Shown piece by piece: positions 1 through 5,848 of a stretch of DNA of 5,848 bases. The notes beneath the pieces were generated by a model. That model was not told the origin of the DNA. It saw only the letters and a list, made by a program, of their open reading frames with translations, and made no database searches. The stretch is from Candidatus Solibacter sp. (GTDB lineage Bacteria; Acidobacteriota; Terriglobia; Bryobacterales; Bryobacteraceae): the NCBI GenBank assembly GCA_017883355.1, contig JADGNS010000357.1, forward strand, positions 1-5,848, written 5' to 3'. A program made the translations under genes and the position numbers. The first letter of the stretch is position 1; each line of letters starts with the position of its first letter.

Positions 1-30
1 AGGAAGTGTAGAAATTCACCGCATACGACG

Positions 31-64
31 TCTGTCGAGAACCCCAACATCTCTCTGTCGAGAA
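31..64. repeat. 11-bp direct repeat, spacing 23 bp
   Basis: TCTGTCGAGAA occurs exactly at 31-41 and 54-64, start to start 23 bp. This is about two helical turns, so it could be a pair of protein-binding sites on one face of the DNA. No gene start lies close by, and chance or a decayed duplication is possible. Confidence 0.5.
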
Positions 65-85
65 ACGCGCCGAGCCTCCGCCAAA

Positions 86-112
86 TCAACCACTTACACC
101 CCCTGTGGTTGA
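86..112. repeat. Perfect 8-bp inverted repeat (hairpin)
   Basis: TCAACCAC (86-93) and GTGGTTGA (105-112) are exact reverse complements around an 11-base loop. No T-tract follows on the plus strand, so a classical intrinsic terminator is unlikely. It could be an operator or an mRNA hairpin. Confidence 0.5.
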
Positions 113-396
113 ATCCCCCGGAGGTGTCGCACAATCCCGCGATCTGCCCCCATCCGTGGGATAAGGTTCAGCCTTGTCCATCCGAGCGAAGCTCAGACAC
201 GCCTTTTCGCAAAATCCCAGTCACACCAACATTTTATTTTCTTATCTCCCGACCATTCATTAGCTTGTGGCGAAATTGCCGCCCCGCGAACCCCTCCTCG
301 TGCCCCCCTGTGGAACATCATGGGAGCAGGAGGGACCCACAGCTTGTGCCGCGGTACTTTCGGCGTCCTCGCGCCCGATTCCGGCTCGCGGAGCCT

Positions 397-424
397 CCTG
401 AGGTATAAACCCTGAGGTATAAAC
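397..424 (+). repeat. 14-bp perfect tandem duplication ending at a start codon
   Basis: CCTGAGGTATAAAC is present twice back to back (397-410 and 411-424), and the ATG of the small gene follows at 426. Each copy carries GAGGT, a Shine-Dalgarno-like core. In the second copy GAGGT (414-418) sits 7 bases before the ATG, an ideal distance, while the first copy would be 14 bases further upstream. The duplication therefore doubles a ribosome-binding site. Each copy also contains TATAAA, which resembles a -10 box, but no -35 is evident. Confidence 0.75.
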
Positions 425-425
425 A

Positions 426-755
426 ATGATCGATACGCCTTTGTCGCCTCCCCCGGAGGTCTTTCTTCTGGAAGCCGAACTCCTGGCCGCCACGCTGCGC
501 GCCCGCCGCGCTGCCACCCAGGAGCTTCCCCAACCCTCACTGCGCAGCTTCGCCCTCATTCTGGCGCGCTGCGGATCTGCCGCCACCCTCCTCGGATGGC
601 GCAAACAAATTACCCCTGACCAGAAACGCCGCCTCGACGCCGCCGTCCTCCGCCTGCAGCAAGCCGCTGCCCAGGTCAAGGTCTGCGCTTCCGTGCGCCC
701 GGCGGCCCGCAGACCGGACACGCGTGTCCGGGTTTTTCCGCCCTCGCGCAGCTAA
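426..755 (+). CDS. Small hypothetical protein, 109 aa
   Basis: I do not recognise this protein. It is supported as a gene by the ATG with a well-placed GAGGT ribosome-binding site (414-418) and by strongly G/C-ending codons like those of neighbouring real genes. Residues 1 to about 88 look like a helical, Ala/Leu/Arg-rich cytoplasmic protein with the stretch LGWRKQITPDQKRRLDAAVL near the middle. No signal peptide, membrane segment or metal-binding motif is visible. The last 20 or so residues (RRPDTRVRVFPPSRS) are encoded by the palindromic repeat at 710-737, so the original C-terminus may have been replaced when that element arrived. The terminator-like hairpin lies inside the reading frame. 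The alternative is that the whole frame is spurious. No partner function can be inferred from the permease gene downstream. Confidence 0.5.
   Translation: MIDTPLSPPPEVFLLEAELLAATLRARRAATQELPQPSLRSFALILARCGSAATLLGWRKQITPDQKRRLDAAVLRLQQAAAQVKVCASVRPAARRPDTRVRVFPPSRS
714..737 (+). terminator. Palindrome plus T-tract, terminator-like
   Basis: CCGGACACGCGTGTCCGG (714-731) is a perfect 18-bp palindrome. As RNA it folds into a 7-bp stem (714-720 with 725-731) capped by CGCG. One G and then TTTTT (733-737) follow, the layout of an intrinsic terminator reading rightwards. It sits just before the stop codon of the small gene, so it may end that transcript before the permease gene. It is also the left half of an inverted doublet (710-822). 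Confidence 0.55.
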
Positions 756-780
756 CTGGCTTATTTGCAACACGTCTTCC

Positions 781-822
781 AAAAAACGCCGGACAGACCG
801 GACCGGTCTGAGCCTGTCCGGC
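781..822 (-). terminator. Terminator-like hairpin on the minus strand
   Basis: Read leftwards, GCCGGACAG (complement of 814-822) and CTGTCCGGC (complement of 788-796) form a 9-bp stem, followed by one G and six T (complement of 781-786). A competing hairpin, CAGACCGG-A-CCGGTCTG (794-810), shares bases with it, so the two folds exclude each other. It points away from the permease gene and no minus-strand gene lies to its right, so it is better seen as half of the repeat doublet than as a working terminator. Confidence 0.4.
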
Positions 823-912
823 ACCGCCTTCGAACCCCGCGACGCCGCCGCCCCATCGCCGTACGCAAATTGCCGCAAACCGAATCACCCTTTCGAGCGT
901 AATAGATTTACG

Positions 913-3336
<2,424 letters not shown>

Positions 3337-3351
3337 CCGCAGCCTCCATCC

Positions 3352-3373
3352 GAGCCGCGACCGTAAGGGAGCG
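3352..3373. repeat. 22-bp GC-rich interspersed repeat copy
   Basis: The core GCCGCGACCGTAAGGGAGCG (3354-3373) resembles a short motif I associate with spacers of Solibacter-type genomes. Both halves recur in this window: CGCTCCCTGACGG (5526-5538) is the complement of its right half with one mismatch, and GCGCCGCGACCG (5586-5597) matches its left half with one mismatch. It lies between the permease stop codon and nuoB and contains AAGGGAG, the only Shine-Dalgarno-like sequence ahead of nuoB. Its function is unknown. Confidence 0.55.
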
Positions 3374-3382
3374 TGATAGAAT
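3374..3382 (+). promoter_or_regulatory. Possible extended -10 element before nuoB
   Basis: TGATAGAAT combines the extended TG-N motif with TAGAAT, one base from the -10 consensus TATAAT. No recognisable -35 lies 16-18 bp upstream, where the 22-bp repeat sits instead. If used, transcription would begin near 3389, a few bases before the nuoB ATG, giving an almost leaderless message. The match is short and could be chance. Confidence 0.25.
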
Positions 3383-3396
3383 TCGTGTTAGCACCA

Positions 3397-3963
3397 ATGT
3401 CTTCTTTCATCCAAAATCAGTTCGAACAGAATATCGTCACCACCAGCGTGGACCATGTGTTCAACTGGGCGCGCGAATCGTCCATCTGGCCGCTTACGTT
3501 CGGCCTCGCCTGCTGCGCCATCGAGATGATCGCCGCCAGCACGTCGCGCTTCGATATCGCCCGCTTCGGCGCCGAAGTCTTCCGTCCCAGCCCGCGGCAG
3601 AGCGATCTCATGATCGTCGCCGGCACCGTCACTCTCAAGATGGCCCCTGTCCTCAAACGCATCTGGGACCAGATGCCCGACCCGAAGTGGTGCATCTCCA
3701 TGGGCGCCTGCTCCAGCGTGGGCGGACCGTTCAACACCTACGCCGTGCTCCAGGGCGTGGATAAGATCGTCCCCGTCGATGTCTACCTCACCGGCTGCCC
3801 GCCGCGGCCCGAGAACCTCTTCTACGCGCTGATGAAGTTGCAGGACAAGATCGACCAGATGACCACCCTGGTCAAGCGGCCCACCGAAGTCCGGCTGGAT
3901 GAATCCATGCTGGCCAACTTCAAGTCGCAGATCCGCATCGCGCAGACCCAGAACCCCATATAA
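3397..3963 (+). CDS. nuoB: NADH-quinone oxidoreductase subunit B (NuoB), 188 aa
   Basis: NuoB is the subunit of respiratory complex I that holds iron-sulfur cluster N2, which passes electrons from NADH to quinone at the membrane-facing end of the peripheral arm. All four cluster ligands are present: the tandem pair Cys39-Cys40 (GLACCAIEM), Cys105 (SMGACSSVGG) and Cys134 (TGCPPRPE). Their spacing equals that of E. coli NuoB (63, 64, 129, 158; constant offset of 24). The N-terminus (FEQNIVTTSVDHVFNWARESSIWP) and the RFDIARFGAEVFRPSPRQSD region are also typical. Length is normal for a compact bacterial NuoB. The start is uncertain: ATG 3397 fits homologues best but lacks a well-placed ribosome-binding site; in-frame GTG codons at 3385 and 3373 would add 4 or 8 residues, and AAGGGAG at 3365-3371 lies 13 bases before 3385. 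No nuoA, nuoC or nuoD is adjacent. The gene appears co-transcribed with pgeF, whose proposed start is 4 bp after its stop. Confidence 0.96.
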   Translation: MSSFIQNQFEQNIVTTSVDHVFNWARESSIWPLTFGLACCAIEMIAASTSRFDIARFGAEVFRPSPRQSDLMIVAGTVTLKMAPVLKRIWDQMPDPKWCISMGACSSVGGPFNTYAVLQGVDKIVPVDVYLTGCPPRPENLFYALMKLQDKIDQMTTLVKRPTEVRLDESMLANFKSQIRIAQTQNPI

Positions 3964-3967
3964 AATC

Positions 3968-4609
3968 GTGTTCTACCGGGACCCCGAAAACACCTACCGC
4001 TCGACCGAGCTCGACGCGTTTCCCTGGCTGGTGCATGGCTTCGGCACGCGTCTGGCCGATATTCCCGCCCGCTTCGCGCAGCTCGCCACCCTGAAACAGA
4101 TCCACTCCGCGTCGTGCCTGGCTGCCGAGGGGCGCGTCGGGCTCCTCGGCGAAGGCGACGCGCTGATCGAAAACCAGCCCGGCAGCGTGGTGGCCGTCAA
4201 GACCGCCGATTGCATTCCCATCCTGCTGGTGGATGAGCGCCTACGCGCGGTGGCCGCGGTGCACGCCGGCTGGCGCGGCACGGTAGCGCGCATCGCCGTC
4301 CGTGCTGTTGCCGCCATGAACGGGCGCTTCGGCACGCGTACCGAAGACCTGCATGCGGCCATCGGTCCCGGCATCGGCAAATGCTGCTACGAGGTGGGCG
4401 CCGAGGTGGCGGCCCAGTTCGGAGGGCAGGGAAGAGGGCACATCGATCTGGCCGCCGCCAATCGGCGGCAGCTCGAAGAAGCCGGCGTAACGCCAGCGCG
4501 AGTTTACGCGTCGAATTTGTGCACCATGTGCCGGGGCGAGGAGTTCGACTCCTTCCGGCGCGATCGGGAAGCGGCCGGCCGCATGTATTCGTTTGCCGGC
4601 ATCCGATAA
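3968..4609 (+). CDS. pgeF: PgeF/YfiH-family (DUF152, laccase-like) protein, 213 aa
   Basis: This is a member of the PgeF/YfiH/LACC1 family, often labelled polyphenol oxidase or multicopper oxidase. Members have been shown to act on purine nucleosides, and E. coli YfiH edits misincorporated serine in peptidoglycan precursors; which applies here is not visible. Family motifs appear in order: KQIHSASC with His46, GDALIEN, VKTADCIPILLVD with Cys82, VAAVHAGWRGT with His99 and Arg103, AAIGPGIGKCCYEVG with Cys139-140, and the C-terminal NLCTMCRGEEFDSFRRD (Cys185, Cys188) ending in GRMYSFAGIR. His46, Cys82 and His99 correspond to the metal-binding triad. No signal peptide is present, so it should be cytoplasmic. 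The start chosen is GTG 3968, 4 bp after the nuoB stop, giving VFYRDPENTYRS. It has no clear ribosome-binding site, suggesting translational coupling. ATG 3899 inside nuoB would add 23 low-quality Arg/Ser/Pro-rich residues. At 213 aa it is slightly shorter than the usual 230-250. Confidence 0.9.
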   Translation: MFYRDPENTYRSTELDAFPWLVHGFGTRLADIPARFAQLATLKQIHSASCLAAEGRVGLLGEGDALIENQPGSVVAVKTADCIPILLVDERLRAVAAVHAGWRGTVARIAVRAVAAMNGRFGTRTEDLHAAIGPGIGKCCYEVGAEVAAQFGGQGRGHIDLAAANRRQLEEAGVTPARVYASNLCTMCRGEEFDSFRRDREAAGRMYSFAGIR

Positions 4610-4627
4610 GCCGCGCCAGCGCGCGGT
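4610..4627 (+). terminator. Small GC hairpin after pgeF, weak terminator candidate
   Basis: CCGCGC (4611-4616) and GCGCGG (4621-4626) form a 6-bp stem with loop CAGC, extendable by a G-T pair, directly after the pgeF stop codon. The following bases (ACATTGTTAAAG) are only moderately T-rich, so termination would be weak. It may attenuate read-through or protect the 3' end of the nuoB-pgeF message. Confidence 0.35.
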
Positions 4628-4651
4628 ACATTGTTAAAGAGAGGCGAGTGC

Positions 4652-5476
4652 ATGTTCACGTGGATCTGCCCGCAATGCGGGCGCGAAGTTCCCCCGGCCT
4701 ATAACGACTGCCCGGATTGCTCCAAGAAGGCCGCCGCCGGCGCTGCGGACCCCGCGGCGGCGCAGGCCCCGCCGGCCAACGCACCGGCGCCGCCGCCGGC
4801 ATACGCGCCGCCACCGCCCCAGCAGCAGCCTTATTATCAGCCGCCGCCGCAGGCCCAGCAGGCCCCCCCTCCGGGATATTATCCGCCGCAGGCGCAGCCG
4901 TACTATCCGCAGCAGCCGCAGCCGCCGCAACACCCGCAGGCGCCGCCTCAGGGGTATTATCCGATGCCCGCCGCGCCCGGGGCCAAGCGCGGATTGAATT
5001 TGCCGGTGTGGCTGTTGACGATCCTCTGCACACTGGCCATCGGCGGTGTGCTGGTGGGCATCCTCTGGATGGTCTCCACCAATCGCAGTTCGGCCGGCAA
5101 CGGTCCGGCGCCCACCGCCACCGTGGAGAGCCCGGCGGCCAAGCCGGGAGCCAAGACCAACCCGATACAGAAATACATCGAAATCTCCGGCGTGCGTTTC
5201 GTGATGGATGCCAAGAAGAAGACGACGATGGCGAAGTTCGTCGTCATCAACCACTCCGAGGCCGACATCAGCGGCCTCGCCGGCAACGTCACCATCTGGG
5301 GACGCACCCAGAAATCCGAGGAAGACGCGCAGGGAACATTCTCCTTCAGCACCGGCCTGGCGCCGTTTGAATCCAAGGAACTGACCGTGCCGCTCAACAC
5401 CAAGCGCAAGATCTACGAGATGGCGGACTGGCAGAACATTACGACCGACGTGCAGATCACCGCACCCACCGGCTAA
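4652..5476 (+). CDS. Zinc-ribbon, proline/tyrosine-rich single-pass membrane protein, 274 aa
   Basis: I do not recognise a named gene, but the architecture is clear. Residues 1-25 form a zinc ribbon (ICPQCGREV... DCPDC; Cys6, Cys9, Cys20, Cys23). Residues about 33-110 are a low-complexity Pro/Ala/Gln linker with four Tyr-Tyr pairs at 61-62, 76-77, 84-85 and 102-103. A single membrane helix spans about 117-142 (LPVWLLTILCTLAIGGVLVG and onwards), preceded by KRG, which favours a cytoplasmic N-terminus. An Ala/Pro/Thr/Lys spacer leads to a C-terminal domain (about 173-274) that looks like an extracytoplasmic beta-sandwich of the FxLYD/DUF4352 general type (EISGVRFVMDAKKKTTMAKF, then alternating strands). 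The ATG is preceded by GAGG at 4641-4644 with ideal spacing; a TTG at 4631 would add 7 residues. It may share a transcript with pgeF 42 bp upstream. A role linking metal or nucleic-acid binding to an envelope domain is only a guess. Confidence 0.85.
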   Translation: MFTWICPQCGREVPPAYNDCPDCSKKAAAGAADPAAAQAPPANAPAPPPAYAPPPPQQQPYYQPPPQAQQAPPPGYYPPQAQPYYPQQPQPPQHPQAPPQGYYPMPAAPGAKRGLNLPVWLLTILCTLAIGGVLVGILWMVSTNRSSAGNGPAPTATVESPAAKPGAKTNPIQKYIEISGVRFVMDAKKKTTMAKFVVINHSEADISGLAGNVTIWGRTQKSEEDAQGTFSFSTGLAPFESKELTVPLNTKRKIYEMADWQNITTDVQITAPTG

Positions 5477-5535
5477 GTGGCATAAGGCGGAGCCTTCCCG
5501 CGAAAATACACGCTGGCCCGGCAATCGCTCCCTGA

Positions 5536-5616
5536 CGGGGTGCCCTCTGGGCCCGGCTCGGTTACGAAGCGCGCGGCGCGAATCAGCGCCGCGACCGGGG
5601 TACCCTCTGGGTCCGG
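5536..5616 (+). repeat. 21-bp direct repeat pair inside the inverted-end element
   Basis: CGGGGTGCCCTCTGGGCCCGG (5536-5556) and CGGGGTACCCTCTGGGTCCGG (5596-5616) differ at two positions and are 60 bp apart. They flank the hairpin at 5572-5593 and adjoin the half-copies of the 22-bp motif also found at 3352-3373. Confidence 0.7.
5572..5593. repeat. GC hairpin at the centre of the intergenic element
   Basis: CGCGGCGC (5572-5579) and GCGCCGCG (5586-5593) form a perfect 8-bp stem with loop GAATCA. It lies near the middle of the 194-bp element. A smaller hairpin, GATTCT (5621-5626) with AGAATC (5634-5639), abuts the right arm. Confidence 0.6.
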
Positions 5617-5671
5617 AGCGGATTCTGCGGGTGAGAATCTATTTTCGAGGAAGGCTCCGCTTTGTGCCGCA

Positions 5672-5848
5672 TCACTGCGGCCGGGGGGGCAGTTTAGCCA
5701 GGTTCTCCCGGGCTTCGGCGAGCGACGGGTCGGCGCGCAGCGCGCGTTCGAAATCGGCGCGGGCGGCTTCGGTTTGCCCGAGCGCCAGGAGCGCTACCCC
5801 GCGGTTGTTCATATTGCGCGCGTCCATGGGCGCCAGCGCCAGGGCGCG
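5672..5848 (-). CDS. TPR-repeat protein, C-terminal fragment (58 aa, runs off window)
   Basis: Read on the minus strand from the window edge, this frame ends at a TGA (complement of 5672-5674). It contains a clear tetratricopeptide repeat: NNRGVALLALGQTEAARADF followed by ERALRADPSLAEARENLAKL, with the family's Gly/Ala/Ala/Pro pattern. Upstream residues (ALALAPMDARN) look like the second helix of a preceding repeat. The protein ends PPRPQ. TPR domains are protein-interaction scaffolds; no partner or enzymatic domain can be named because the N-terminal part lies beyond the window. It converges with the zinc-ribbon gene across the inverted-end element. Confidence 0.85.
   Translation of the reverse strand, partial: RALALAPMDARNMNNRGVALLALGQTEAARADFERALRADPSLAEARENLAKLPPRPQ

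Larger units (their letters stand above)
1..425. other. Gene-free leader region with small repeats
   Basis: I see no convincing coding region here. One plus-strand frame is open from base 1 to 408, but its translation is rich in Pro, Ser, Arg and His, has no recognisable domain, and has no good start. The AT-rich patch around 225-265 stands out in this GC-rich DNA and could hold promoter or regulatory sequence, but no clear -35/-10 pair is visible. The stretch contains an 11-bp direct repeat (31-41, 54-64), an 8-bp hairpin (86-112) and a 14-bp tandem duplication (397-424), listed separately. The tail of an upstream gene cannot be ruled out for the first hundred bases. Confidence 0.55.
710..822. 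repeat. Inverted doublet of palindromic repeats (REP/BIME-like)
   Basis: The sequence at 710-737 (CAGACCGG, seven bases, TGTCCGG, T-tract) recurs in inverted orientation at 810-781 with identical spacing. CAGACCGG (710-717) matches CCGGTCTG (803-810), TGTCCGG (725-731) matches CCGGACA (789-795), and TTTTT (733-737) matches AAAAAA (781-786). The seven bases in between differ, and each half is itself palindromic in its own way: 714-731 on the left, 794-801 with 803-810 on the right. The heptamer CCGGACA or its complement occurs four times. This resembles paired REP elements (BIMEs). No mobilising gene is present in the window. Confidence 0.6.
5477..5670. repeat. Intergenic element with ~31-bp imperfect inverted ends
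   Basis: The left arm 5477-5508 pairs with the right arm 5640-5670. From the outside, 22 consecutive positions pair, then there is one mismatch with a bulged base and 8 more pairs. The perfect core GCGGAGCCTTCC is at 5487-5498 with its complement at 5649-5660. The three non-Watson-Crick positions in the 22-bp part (5478/5669, 5483/5664, 5486/5661) are all G-U pairs in plus-strand RNA. The element starts on the base after one stop codon and ends 2 bases before the convergent stop. It has no coding capacity I can recognise. It may be a miniature mobile element or a structured bidirectional 3' end. Confidence 0.65.

Noticed and set aside
184..194. GAGC-GAA-GCTC mini-hairpin
   Set aside because: A 4-bp stem is too short to distinguish from chance and has no supporting context.
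109..408. Plus-strand 99-aa open frame in the leader region
   Set aside because: It starts at TTG without a ribosome-binding site, has a Pro/Ser/Arg-rich sequence with no domain, and overlaps repeat features.
724..912. N-terminal extension of the permease from GTG 724
   Set aside because: The 63 extra residues are encoded by the palindromic repeat and spacer, overlap the upstream gene, and precede the family-typical start MRTEIRHAIRGLLRD.
900..912. TAATAG as a -10 box for the permease gene
   Set aside because: It lies only 7 bases before the ATG, and the nearest -35-like TTGCCG (870-875) is 24 bases away, too far for a standard promoter.
3899..3967. Alternative pgeF start at ATG 3899 inside nuoB
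   Set aside because: It would add a 23-residue Arg/Ser/Pro-rich segment with no homology to the family and a 65-bp overlap with nuoB.
4740..4970. CCG/CAG-rich repeat tract as a possible tandem-repeat or CRISPR-like array
   Set aside because: The repetition follows from Pro, Gln and Ala codons of the linker; there are no regular identical units with unique spacers.
4634..5524. Minus-strand 296-aa open frame
   Set aside because: It is the antisense shadow of the Pro/Gln-rich coding region (runs of Arg, Leu, Gly) and opposes a gene with zinc ribbon, membrane helix and ribosome-binding site.

Overview
The window reads as a GC-rich chromosomal segment from an Acidobacteriota bacterium, most likely of the Solibacter/Bryobacter type. 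Three things suggest this. There is a complete ADOP-type permease (acidobacterial duplicated orphan permease). Codons end mostly in G or C. The spacers carry short GC-rich interspersed repeats of a kind I associate with these genomes. The assignment rests on recognition, not on a search.

Layout from left to right. Bases 1-425 hold no convincing gene, only short repeats, a perfect 8-bp hairpin and a 14-bp tandem duplication that ends just before a small hypothetical gene (426-755). The 3' end of that gene runs into a palindrome with a T-tract. This palindrome is the left half of an inverted doublet (710-822) filling most of the spacer before the ADOP permease gene (913-3336). After a 60-bp spacer containing a 22-bp interspersed repeat come nuoB (complex I subunit B, 3397-3963) and, 4 bp later, a pgeF/YfiH-type multicopper-oxidase-like gene (3968-4609). 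After a small hairpin comes a gene for a zinc-ribbon, proline/tyrosine-rich, single-pass membrane protein (4652-5476). The last gene is convergent: the C-terminal end of a TPR protein on the minus strand (5672-5848, cut by the window edge). The 195-bp gap between these two stop codons is almost exactly filled by an element with about 31-bp inverted ends.

Functionally this is mostly a housekeeping and accessory mix. NuoB carries the ligands of the N2 iron-sulfur cluster of respiratory complex I but has no nuo neighbours here. PgeF-type enzymes act on nucleosides or edit peptidoglycan precursors. The ADOP permease has no ATPase partner in view. No defence system, CRISPR array, intact transposase, tRNA or rRNA is visible. 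The most unusual content lies in the spacers: two structured inverted-repeat elements and a dispersed 22-bp motif whose two halves recur, on opposite strands, inside the terminal element.
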